Source: Euptelea pleiosperma (lineage: Eukaryota > Streptophyta > Magnoliopsida > Ranunculales > Eupteleaceae). Taken from it: DNA of 64,000 nucleotides. The position numbers were made by a program, and so were the translations under genes. Of the stretch, positions 23,835 to 31,560 are shown piece after piece. Each line of letters begins with the position of its first letter. Position 1 is the first letter of the stretch. The notes under the pieces are model-generated. The model searched no databases and had not been told where the DNA came from. It saw nothing but the letters and a program-made list of their open reading frames with translations. Where the stretch lies: assembly GCA_035048495.1 (NCBI GenBank), contig CM068553.1, positions 9,727,259 through 9,791,258 on the forward strand, given 5' to 3'.

Positions 23835-23897
<63 letters not shown>

Positions 23898-26800
23898 TGA
23901 AACTCACGTAATACCTCCTTGACCAAATCCGAGCTGTGTTAATTAACGGGACTTGACACGTGGCTGTTATTTTAAGAGATAAAGGTCTAAATTACCCTTT
24001 AATCGGCGAAACCCACCCACCCAACGAATATTAATGTAGTCATAAGACAACGATGAAGTTCCTTCCATGTTGATGGCACACCATGCCAGTAGCCTTTCGG
24101 TTCCAACCCATTACATGGTTCAACCGCAGTCCAGTATCATTGCACCTCTCTCGACGCTCACCATAGAGATCACTTATGTCTTACCACTGAGTTCAACACA
24201 AATCTTGCTTGTAGAAAGAATCTCTGTTGTTCGAGTTGTTCCGTCTGATTAATTCTAAGACGGATTTGAGTGCTATTGAAGTTGGATTATCTTGCTTGAT
24301 CGCCATGTCAATGCCGAGGCGTATCAGATTACAAATCGTACGGCTTGGAGTGGTTCAAATCTTGGGAAAACTACTTTCTCAATCTGATTCAGGTGTTCCC
24401 ATCACCGAAAAGGTCTTGAAGCCATTGGAGATGGTGTCAGCCTGTACCGAATGCCGGACATCAATATGTGAGGATCTGATTTGTATTCCTGCGATTGCAC
24501 ATAAAATGTTGAAGGTTTCGAAATCGTCTACGGAGCATGTGCCATCTTTTCCGTGATCAGAAGGCGCATGAGGCGGTGACAAAGAGCAATGGATTGACGA
24601 AGATGTTGCTGTTAATGCAGAGCAATTGTTCACCATCCGTTCGATAGATGTCAGGCGATCTACTTAAGATATTCCGTGTTAATTCAAAATCATGTCTTTC
24701 GAGTTACGATACCAAAACCACACATATTCCCTTATGACTACTCTCTCAAATCACTAATTTTTCTGTCAATCTTTAAGTCAAAGAAATTTTGTTGAAAAAT
24801 ACACAAATCATTAAATTTTCTCTCTTATGATCTTTCTTTCAATTGGATTCTTGAATTTTTTGTTTGTCGGATTGGATTCTTTTGATCTTTGTTCCTTGAA
24901 TTGGGTTTCTCGATTAGATCGCAAATTCATTTTTTATGTTTTGATTTTCTGATCCAACAAATGAGTTTCCGCAACTTGCAAGAAAGACTTGATATCAGGT
25001 TCTTTCCACCGGGTTTTTGAGTTGGGAACTCAGAAGCTTTAACTCAGTTCATTATATAAAAATGAAAGAGACAAAATCCCGCAATTGCTGTAATGGGTGC
25101 TGACTATAATTTGCTTTTCTTCTTTGAAAATTTTAAATTTGTGGGAGAGCAGAGATGTTTGATTTGACTACACACATCCCGAGAGATTCTTCGCTTGTGG
25201 AGCTTCGTCGTGGTTGGTGGACCACCGTACTCATGTGGAGCAATGCCGGTCGACCATTTCAGAGGCTTTTTCTTCGGGAAAATCACACGGGTCTGTCTAG
25301 GGTTTGGAGGAGTTGTTGAGTCTTGAGAGATAAGAGTCGCTGCGGAGGTTACTAAGATGTAGTCTAGATAAAGGGGAGGAAAAGGTTGTTAGGATTTGTT
25401 TTCGGACTAACTCTCTGATTACCAGCAATGGTGAATAAGGTTTTCTGGTTTGGATGTTTGTTTGGTGGTTTTTGATTTGATTCGATTTGTGTAGAAGATA
25501 AATATGTGTTAGAGATGAGTTCTGTCCATTTGTTTTCGGTTTCCTTGTGTGGGTTTTGCCGGATAATGGGTAATTTAGACATTTACCTTTTAAAATAACG
25601 GCCATGTCCTGTCCAATTAATTAATGCCGCCTGGATTTGGTCAAGGGGGGTATTACGTGAGTTTCAAAGTGTAGGGGAGGTCTTACGAATTAATTTTGCA
25701 TAGTATGGGGTAGTACTAAATTACCCTTACTATATTATTGAATAGCTCCACGGCATATAGTATTGTTTCCTTTTAGTAATCAAATACTATTTTTCTTATT
25801 TTTTTAAAAATAATTTTTGATATAAATATCATGGTTTAAAAAACGGCCGTTATAATGGTTTTGGACCTCCCCCGTTACGTTATGTACTGTTTTAACGATC
25901 AAAATAATGACTTTTATTTGCCCTGTCTAGTAAGACTAGGTAGAGTTGTCAAATTCATATCATAACTGAGATGACTCGGCCCAGTCATGGATTGTTGTGG
26001 TGATTTTATTATACTGTTGTCTTTTATTAATTTGACATTCTAGGCTTGTTTGTATTTTTATTGTGTTTTTAAATATGTTTGCATTTATTCATTAAGATGT
26101 TGAAACTGAAGATCGTATAATCAAGTCATGAAACTTAGTAATTTTGATCAACATGGATGCAAGTGCTTAATATTACTTGTATCTGGGTTTTGGAAGTTGC
26201 TAACAACACCAACATATGCATGTGCCCAGGTAATATAAATTAGATTACTACCGCCTTATAAAAAGCTAAATAATTTAAAATTTACCTCATTTATAATTGA
26301 TTCATCCAATTAACCTGTCTGTTGAATTTTATACTCCAGGTGATGTTAACCATGTCCGAGCAACAGCAGACAAAATTTATCGTTTTATAGCCATTGCTGC
26401 TTACTGTCATGTAATGTGAATGATGTTTGCTTACCATTTCATGTGCAGAAGCAAATCAGGAGAAGATTGTAGAAGCTGGTGGTCTTACTTCCTTGCTGAT
26501 GCTTCTTAGAAGTTCAGAGGATGAGATGATACGCAGAGTAGCAGCGGGTGCAATTGCCAACCTTGCAATGAATGGTAAATATTTATAAATTTTTGTTTTG
26601 AAGTTTTTGTTATAGAAAGATACACTATAAGTTCCATCTTTTAGCTGATGATCTTGGTATTGAAGCTGGGTATCGTGTGGGTTCAGATTTTTCCAGTCTT
26701 TCATCTTGTCTGGTTTTTGCTGCTTCTTTCTATTATGGCAGAAACCAACCAGGAGCTTATAATGGCTCAAGGAGGCATTAGTTTGTTGTCAATGACAGCA

Positions 26801-29800
26801 GCAGATGCCGATGATCCTCAAACTCTTCGAATGGTTGCTGGGGCCGTCGCTAATCTATGTGGCAACGGTAAGCTGCCTTCTGTTTTCTCTCTCATCAAAG
26901 TTGTTACTCACGGATTGGTTGTTTCTAGGTTCTGCTGCTTATTTATATTTTAAAAAAAGCTAAGAGGTATGCGTAATTTTGTATTGTTATTTATGAGAAA
27001 CGCTTTGAGTCGGGACCATGGTTTACAGTGTAGATAATCTCCTACAAAACGCTTGTTCTGCCCTGTTACCAGTATGGTCCAAAGGGTAGTTATTGATATG
27101 TATTAGAAATTAATTAGAATAATTTCTTTAAACTAGACATGTTATAAAAGGTAATATTATTTCACTAAATGTCATATTTTTGGCTCATCTAAGCAATAAA
27201 ACATAGTCAAGTGTATTGTATTTTTTGTATATTTTCATAAAGGAAATAAATTTTTATTTCAAGGTTTATTTCGACCAGCTCGAAAATGGAAATATTTTGT
27301 GTAAATATATCAACCAGTGTGGAAATAATTCATTTTTCATGGAAATGATGGAAATAAAACGGAAATGAGGGCAATATTGTGAATTTTTTGTGGAAAGTTT
27401 AGAAAGTGATAAAACAAGCTTAAACACACAGACACACAGACACACACACACTCATTAGCCATCAAACTCAAATAAATGAATGACCGTAGAGGACTGTGAT
27501 ATATCGAGGCTGGTATATGTAATTTGGACAACTAAAAGCAGCAAAGACGACAATTGGAAATGATTATAATCATCAAATAATATCAAATTAATTTTAAACC
27601 AATTAGAAAGAATGAATGGATTTGATGCATTAGGGTTTCCTTGATGTTTTATTTTTTTTGAAATTTTATTAATTAATAATAATTAATAATTATGAAAAGG
27701 TCATAAATTAATGTATTAACAAATCCTAATTCACTTACATTAATGTCCTAATATTATGTATAATTTTAGAAAAAGTATCTACTATAGTATTTACCTAATT
27801 TTCTGATTTTTTAGATATTTTTTCAAAATATCAATTTTTGGGAAAAAACAACAACCAAGTTGTACATTGGGCTAAGATATGCAACATATAATTAATTCAT
27901 GCATACTTATCAAAAAAATAATTAATTCATGCATACTTATTAAAAAAAATAATTAATTCATGCACAATCATTTCCAACTTATGAATTTTCTCCCTAAATG
28001 ATCTTTAATCCAGTGTAAATGCATCATAGATCTATAGATTTGATGCATTTACACCTATCTACTTATTTGTAGAAAGAAACAACTTAAAATTTCAGTTAAT
28101 AACAACAAATTTCATACTTACATTTCGAATTTGAAAAAACCCCGAAACGCATTTCGATTCGTCCTACACGATCAATCCGCAATGTTTTTAACCAAGAAAT
28201 CTATAACGTATTGGTCTTTTTTGATGAAGATTAGATGGGGAGGGGTTAATTAAACCAAATATGGGATTTAGAGTGGTTTTGAGCTCAAATGGGATGTTTC
28301 TTTCCTTCGGTCAAAATGTTTCGATACATGTTGAAATGTTGCAAACTAAACCATCCATAGTTATACAATTGGTTGGTCGAAATTTACTATTCACGCGAAA
28401 TATTTCGACATGAATTGAAATATTTTGCGAAACTTAACATTCTTTTCATGTATGTATTCTTTCTTGTCAGTTACCCAGAATATAGAAATATCTGACAAAA
28501 CATTTCGATAATTTTTTGAAATTTATTTCCTAATGTGTATCATGATTTTGGGAAAATTGCTGAAACAGCCGTATTTCTGGAACTAATTCTACCTAAGTCA
28601 CATGGAAGGAATTTCAGCCATCAAAGGGTAGAATATTACTTTGCATCCAAATCCCGTGTGAGTTGTTTGACATATATCTGTTTTGAGTAAGCTCTTTTGG
28701 ATTGAATGTTTCATTGGATAAAATAATACAAAAGAACATGAATGAGAGTAAGCCATGGTTGTTACAGAAAAACTTTGATTTGCATCCCTAAACATCAATT
28801 GTTGATTTTTACCCAACCAAAAATGTTCATGCCCACAACCCATGAATATTTGGGCCCACTCCTTGGTAGAACTACACATCAAAAATCAGGTTGGTTGGTG
28901 ATTTCTAACCATCAGATTTTTCCTCAAAAGTGCTCGAATCAACGGCTAGAACTCCTTCAGCTAATATATAACGGCCATAATCAACATCAAGTCAATTTTT
29001 GGTGTCAGGGTGGGTCAAACATCATCAGTCTGCTTGCCGAAAATTGTACCACCTATCATTTTTGCGGGTGGAAACCAACATTTGATTTCCTATGTAGACA
29101 TCAAATTTTTTCTCATGGTGTTATAAATCGTGGATGTGGTCAGATAAGTGAGGTGTGCTGCCAAGTTTCATTTGATAAGTCGTATAAATTCACTTTTTTT
29201 TGAAGACATGAGGAAGAAGAAAGGAGAAGTAAACTTCGAAATTTGGGTTCTGAAAATGGATTATTGCCATATTGACTTTGATGTATTTTTTATTATTTTT
29301 TTAAGTGTACATTTGGTACTTAACACGGCGTGCGTCAGACAACTTAGGGGTTCTTTGATGCAATTGATTTTAAGAATGTCTGTCCTTTGTTGGCTGAAAT
29401 TCTTTCTGCATGACTTACCATATTGTACCGCAACGTCTGATGCATCTCTTCCATCAGTTTACCATACGCTGACATATATTGAGATTCTGAACCATGATTG
29501 GGAGTTGGGAGTCATTCGAGTCAGACTTATAAGCATTAAGTAACCCAGTCAACTTGGACATCTAACTTACTTTGGGTTATAGTTCAGTTGATTTTCTAGG
29601 CAGTATTCCCAAGTAATACATTCTAAAACTATTGATGTGTGATATGATCACCTTAGTCCAATTGAGACCAAACTGCGACTGCTAAATACCATAATTGAGT
29701 GGTCAAAAGTGTTCTGTAAAATTGAAACGGAAAGTACATCACTAATTACAATTCTGACATGGAGAACTCAATGGATGAATTCATAGAGAATTCATCCTTT

Positions 29801-31196
29801 TCAATTCCGTGTTATTCCCCTCGCTTGAATGTGATCATTAACAAAATTTTGCATAGCATGTCTTAGTTTCTGAATGTCTGCAAGTTTATTGACTTGATTT
29901 TGTCCAGTATTGTGCTGATCTCTGAACAGGGAAATACACAGCGAATGGTATCTCACATGCTTGCCTATGCAAGTTTGCTCAAACACTATAAAAACCATGA
30001 AAAGAACGCCCAAAATTGGATGTTCATCTAGTCCAACAACTGGAGCAAAGTTCCACAGAGTCACACATCACTTATCATCTGAATGGGAAATACGAAAATA
30101 GAGATTGAGTTGGAATACTTTTACTTAACAAAAAATAAAACAAAATAAAGAGTTGGAATAATTTTCAATTGTTGAGATTTTTTAGCAGAGTATCTGCGAA
30201 GTTGGTGGTTGTTATTTAGATAGCCTAGGTAGTCCATCTGAAACTGTCATGTAGAGTTCCAAAACTTGATTGAAAATCTCACTCATGGAATGTAGTTTTT
30301 TTAAACCACTTTGATCCTTCTTGTTTCTATGATTCTCAACTCCTTGTATACTGTAAGTCTTTGTCAGTCATCTTGCTGTCAGTACTCAACTTTTTTATTG
30401 CTTTGTCCAGATAAGCTGCAGACAACGCTAAGAGGTGAAGGTGGCATAAAGGCATTGCTGGGAATGGTGAGATGTGGACATCCAGATGTTCTTTCACAAG
30501 TTGCACGTGGAATTGCAAACTTTGCAAAATGCGAGTCTAGAGCATGTACTCAAGGTAAATAACCTAATAAGTGGATCCTGAGGTATATGATTGTTATATG
30601 CTAGATATTTTTAGGATTTGGGTTTATCCTTTTCATATGGTATTTGAGCTGCTAAAATTCGTTCATATTTCGAATTTGTATTATCTTGAATTATTCCTAT
30701 TCATTTTTAGATGAATGACTGAGCTAGATACACCAGAACATGTGAGCTTGTCGTACTTCAAATGTTAAAAATACTAAAGTTAGGTGTTTTAGTGATAATA
30801 TACTGATACTGCTCACCACCACAGGGACAAAGACTGGGAGGTCTCTCCTGATTGATGATGGAGCTCTTCCTTGGATCGTACAGAATGCAAACAATGAAGC
30901 ATCACCAATCAGGCGCCATATTGAGCTTGCACTCTGTCACTTGGCGCAGCACGGTGAGTTGGCTTTTCTCTCCCTACTAGGAAATCTGAATTTCCAGATT
31001 GGTTGCCTGATAATACTTGGGTTTTTACTTTTCAGAAGTGAATGCAAAGGACATGATTAGTGGGGGTGCCCTGTGGGAGTTGGTTCGCATTTCACGGGAC
31101 TGCTCTCGAGAGGATATAAGAACTCTTGCACACCGGACTCTGACTTCGAGCCCCACTTTCCAAGCTGAATTAAGACGGTTACGTATTGAGTTTTGA
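4506..31196 (+). CDS. ARK3: Armadillo-repeat kinesin, KIN-UA/ARK3 type (20 exons)
   Basis: This is a plant ungrouped kinesin: an N-terminal microtubule motor joined to C-terminal ARM repeats. Known relatives act on cortical microtubules and mark the preprophase band. Exons: 4506-4698, 9081-9181, 9347-9469, 11812-11997, 12185-12406, 12533-12689, 14332-14481, 15207-15295, 16487-16690, 17191-17253, 17463-17609, 21571-21705, 21821-21952, 22482-22620, 22775-22867, 26449-26574, 26742-26867, 30411-30554, 30825-30953, 31036-31196. All introns are GT-AG and phases agree, giving 939 aa (918 without the 63-nt exon 10, near the roughly 920 aa I recall for Arabidopsis ARK3). Residues 1-64 are a basic Ser-rich tail. 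The P-loop GQTGTGKT is 153-160, SSRSH 267-271, DLAGSE 317-322. A coiled coil follows at about 408-680 and ARM repeats at about 681-939. The start has a good ATGG context and an upstream in-frame stop. No frameshift or internal stop is seen. Family identity is near certain. The ARK3 rather than ARK1/ARK2 assignment is by recalled similarity. Exon 10 is uncertain. Confidence 0.93.
6671..6978. mobile_element. Mutator-like MITE in intron 1
   Basis: The left end GGGCTTTTTGTTACGCCCTC and the following TTGATAAATCTTCTATATTGG are mirrored at the right end by CTAATATAGAAGATTTATCAG and ATTACAAAAAAACCC. This gives TIRs of about 45 bp. Flanking 9-mers TAAAATTTA (6661-6669) and TACAATTTA (6979-6987) agree at eight of nine positions, with one unassigned base on the left. 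A GGG start and 9-bp target duplication fit Mutator-like elements. Confidence 0.6.
7371..7472 (+). mobile_element. Truncated LINE 3' tail in intron 1
   Basis: The segment reads through CGTTAGTGCTGTACC and TTTTTATAAATAATACTTTACCTTATA and ends in an A-run. Plant L1 3' ends characteristically close with a CTTATC(A)n-like sequence, which this resembles. No ORF2 sequence remains, so it is a short 5'-truncated insertion. Confidence 0.45.
8006..8492. repeat. TIR element in intron 1 (CTATGTA family)
   Basis: The left end CTATGTAGCAATGACGTGG is the inverted counterpart of the right end GTGTCGTGTCCTTGTTACATAG. Both sides carry GTGTC/GACAC words. Related words occur near 16180-16285 and 23590-23640. 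No target duplication could be fixed and no transposase is present. Confidence 0.5.
11165..11779 (+). repeat. 128-bp tandem duplication, second copy interrupted
   Basis: Copy 1 is 11165-11292. Copy 2 is 11305-11359 plus 11708-11779. Both start AAACAACTGTTTCTACATTC and finish TTGTCTGAGGTCTTAACTACATAC or nearly so. The join between the two halves of copy 2 matches the uninterrupted sequence AAACTCATGTC in copy 1 exactly, so copy 1 shows the pre-insertion state. Confidence 0.85.
11360..11702 (-). mobile_element. TRIM (miniature LTR retrotransposon), 343 bp
   Basis: Two direct repeats begin TGTTAAACAACCATTTACCCC (11360 and 11584). The right LTR is 11584-11702 and the left runs to about 11470. 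A primer-binding site for initiator tRNA-Met, TGGTATCAAAGC on the minus strand (11572-11583), abuts the right LTR, so the element reads on the minus strand. It is flanked by AAACT at 11355-11359 and 11703-11707, a 5-bp target duplication. The internal part holds a tRNA T-arm-like GGTTCAAGTCTCC and two repeats of TGTTAAACAACTATGCACCCC. It has no coding capacity. Confidence 0.8.
12690..14331 (+). other. Intron 6 (1.6 kb) with a LINE fragment
   Basis: The 5' half (12690-13590) is AT-rich and featureless. The 3' half is a reversed LINE fragment with an internal tandem repeat, followed by a C-rich tract (14182-14202). The splice acceptor is TTGGCAG at 14325-14331. Confidence 0.75.
13595..14170 (-). 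pseudogene. LINE-1 ORF2 endonuclease fragment
   Basis: Read on the minus strand, several frames together show the N-terminal endonuclease signature of plant L1 ORF2. An EVRGLR start lies near 14000, and [19 protein letters not shown] and finally GGDFNIIRF follow in the right order, the last at about 13600-13625. Stops and frameshifts break it, so it is dead. The reverse transcriptase is absent. The 5' part is duplicated in tandem: CTCAATCCCCTCA and GGGAGATGAGTC recur at about 13990, 14060 and 14125. Confidence 0.75.
15296..16486 (+). other. Intron 8 with a Helitron
   Basis: About 40% of this intron is the 480-bp Helitron described separately. Downstream (16180-16285) lies a fragment with GTGTCAGAAACCGACAC-like words shared with the intron 1 TIR element. 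The rest shows nothing recognisable. Confidence 0.75.
15616..16095 (-). mobile_element. Non-autonomous Helitron with FB-1 body
   Basis: On the minus strand the element starts TCTATACTATTATAAAGC and ends CCCCTAG. A hairpin (15627-15645, GCACGTGCATCGCACGTGG on the minus strand) lies 11 nt before the end. It sits between A (15615) and T (16096), the standard Helitron target dinucleotide. The interior is the FB-1 foldback, with CACGTGGCACACTC and CATCCATAAGGTCAG arms. No Rep/helicase is encoded, so it would need an outside transposase. Confidence 0.8.
17191..17253 (+). other. Candidate cassette exon 10 (63 nt, 21 codons)
   Basis: The segment has a pyrimidine-rich acceptor (TTTCTTTTGAACAG), a GT donor (AAG/GTGGTTT), no stop in the required phase and a length divisible by three. 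It would add 21 residues ([11 protein letters not shown]...) in the coiled coil between ALE and [10 protein letters not shown]. The ARK proteins I recall run directly from ALE into a LKYQ-like sequence, so this is either a lineage-specific or alternative exon, or a chance open stretch. Skipping it also keeps frame. Confidence 0.5.
18664..18914 (+). repeat. 126-bp tandem duplication in intron 11
   Basis: Two adjacent copies share GAGAGACAAGCTTTGGAAAC, TTGCTTATATTACTAG and TATTATTATCCTTGTATTAC, offset by 126 bp, with only a handful of differences. The offset is a multiple of three, so open frames on both strands look like protein repeats, but there is no other coding sign. The high identity implies a recent duplication. 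Confidence 0.85.
18981..19095 (-). mobile_element. Reversed LINE/retroposon 3' end
   Basis: A T-run followed by GATAAGTTGTAGAATATC reads on the minus strand as a CAACTTATC(A)n tail, the usual end of plant L1 elements. About 100 bp of body remains (GGGACGAATCCCT, GGGAGGCGGATCCC). No coding sequence survives. Confidence 0.5.
19997..20842 (-). mobile_element. Non-autonomous hAT element in intron 11
   Basis: The target duplication GTGCCAAT is exact at 19989-19996 and 20843-20850. Eight bases is the hAT size. Subterminal regions are mirror images rich in AAGGCGCA/TGCGCCTT words (20030-20085 and 20735-20835). The centre has a direct repeat of GGCCATAAAACATA (about 20165 and 20265). A minus-strand frame at 20342-20566 looks like the acidic tail of a hAT transposase. 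The catalytic part is missing. Confidence 0.75.
20342..20566 (-). pseudogene. Possible hAT transposase C-terminal remnant
   Basis: This 74-codon minus-strand frame has an alternating Ser/Arg stretch ([15 protein letters not shown]) followed by an acidic Glu/Asp tail. C-terminal tails of plant hAT transposases after the dimerisation domain often look like this. The location inside an element with hAT ends supports the idea. The sequence is low in complexity, so similarity alone would not carry the call. Confidence 0.4.
22010..22430. repeat. Foldback-like element in intron 13
   Basis: The left part TTTGTCATGTGGTTTGGTGC is mirrored by GGCACCAAACCATGTCACAC (22370-22390). Inside, TTGGTGATCAAGC and AGCTGATTGATGATTCCAAGC resemble FB-1 core words in diverged form. 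The right end CTTTTATAGATAGATA reads on the minus strand as TCTATAAAAG, like the Helitron starts elsewhere. It fills most of the intron. Confidence 0.5.
23836..23895 (+). repeat. C(40) run followed by (AC)n in the left TIR
   Basis: Forty consecutive C bases (23836-23875) run into ten AC units. The matching place in the right TIR has only a short CCTCCCCTACAC-like sequence, so the tract expanded after insertion or is a sequencing or assembly artefact. Confidence 0.9.
24215..24737 (+). pseudogene. PUB27/28/29-like U-box E3 ligase, captured C-terminal fragment
   Basis: The frame from 24215 reads [14 protein letters not shown] and goes on through [36 protein letters not shown] to STEH. After a frame-breaking deletion of several codons, a second frame resumes with [19 protein letters not shown], then a TAG, then [20 protein letters not shown] and TGA at 24735-24737. 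This order matches the C-terminal ARM region of plant U-box proteins 27/28/29, whose C-terminus I recall as [13 protein letters not shown] weak echo of the U-box (SPVSL) may lie near 24130. The deletion and stop make it non-functional as a protein. A role as RNA is open. Confidence 0.82.
26868..30410 (+). other. Intron 17 (3.5 kb), repeat-rich
   Basis: The intron holds (CA)-type repeats (27424-27450), a three-fold tandem repeat of about 30 bp (27890-27963: AATTAATTCATGCATACTTAT), and TTTCG/CGAAA-rich DNA (27260-28510) typical of a decayed DNA transposon. A GGTGGT-type foldback relic lies at about 28735-29170 (CATCAAAAATCAGGTTGGTTGGTGATTTC). Minus-strand frame 29801-30064 matches no family I know. 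Confidence 0.65.
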
Positions 31197-31560
31197 TCCC
31201 AACTGGCTGTAGGTTGCTTGAAGAATATTTCTGAGGTGAACCTCCCGGAATGCAGAGCAGGTGTGCCAGTTGCGCGGAAGCTCATTCTCACACTGTTGTG
31301 GCTCCTGTAAAGAAGATGAGATCTTTGAGAGATGAATAAGTGGGCGCATGGTCAGCTGAGATACTTCCGAAGTTCTGTAAAAAAAGGGGGTGGGTTTCGG
31401 TTTGTAATCCTTTGTTTAAAGGTGAAGATGTTTGACGAGTGCCGGTCTCTCTCTTTTTTTTTTGTTTTAAAGTTTAATTTTTTGTCTCAAAGTCAATATA
31501 TTCATTCTAGAGGAACCCACCCAGGTGTAGCATCCTAAATATTGTAGAAATTGATGTATG
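31197..31560 (+). other. Probable 3' UTR of the kinesin gene
   Basis: The sequence after the TGA is non-repetitive and richer in GC than the intergenic DNA. It includes GT/T-rich tracts at 31400-31475 and ends in TTGTAGAAATTGATG and AATGAAAAATGATC. No perfect AATAAA is present, so the polyadenylation site is a guess. Confidence 0.4.

Larger units (their letters stand above)
23790..25726 (+). mobile_element. Pack-MULE carrying a U-box E3 ligase fragment
   Basis: The element is 1,937 bp. The left terminus GGGTAATTTATTACTTCCCC and the right terminus (minus strand GGGTAATTTAGTACTACCCC) begin long TIRs: 23790-24016 and 25549-25726, mostly identical apart from a C/AC run. Flanking 9-mers are TTATTATAT (23781-23789) and TTACTATAT (25727-25735), one mismatch, the Mutator target size. 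No MuDR transposase is present. The interior holds the broken E3 ligase fragment (24215-24737) plus about 800 bp of unknown origin. All of these are hallmarks of a gene-capturing Pack-MULE. Confidence 0.88.
22868..26448 (+). other. Intron 15 (3.6 kb) hosting the Pack-MULE
   Basis: Besides the Pack-MULE (23790-25726), the intron holds a partial MITE at about 23430-23520 (AAGGTTTAAAAAGGG, GAGGCGGTTTGCC). At 25840-25930 it holds a fragment starting GGTTTAAAAAACGGCCGTT, which matches the hAT MITE family at 53.4 kb. The flanking DNA is otherwise plain. Confidence 0.8.
22775..31196 (+). other. ARM-repeat domain exons (exons 15-20)
   Basis: These exons encode about residues 681-939. Repeated helices such as [53 protein letters not shown] and [14 protein letters not shown] are classic armadillo units, each spanning about 42 residues. 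Exon boundaries fall at similar places in successive repeats: exons 15, 16, 17 and 19 all end with one base of a codon just after such a helix, as expected from exon duplication. The stop is TGA at 31194-31196 after RIEF, which matches the conserved C-terminus of the family. Confidence 0.92.

Noticed and set aside
28742..29203. 153-codon plus-strand frame in kinesin intron 17
   Set aside because: It lies in a foldback-like repeat (CATCAAAAATCAGG, GGTTGGTGATTTC) and encodes nothing I recognise.
29801..30064. 87-codon minus-strand frame in intron 17
   Set aside because: It has a protein-like composition and could be a captured fragment, but no motif or family came to mind. A BLASTP search would decide.
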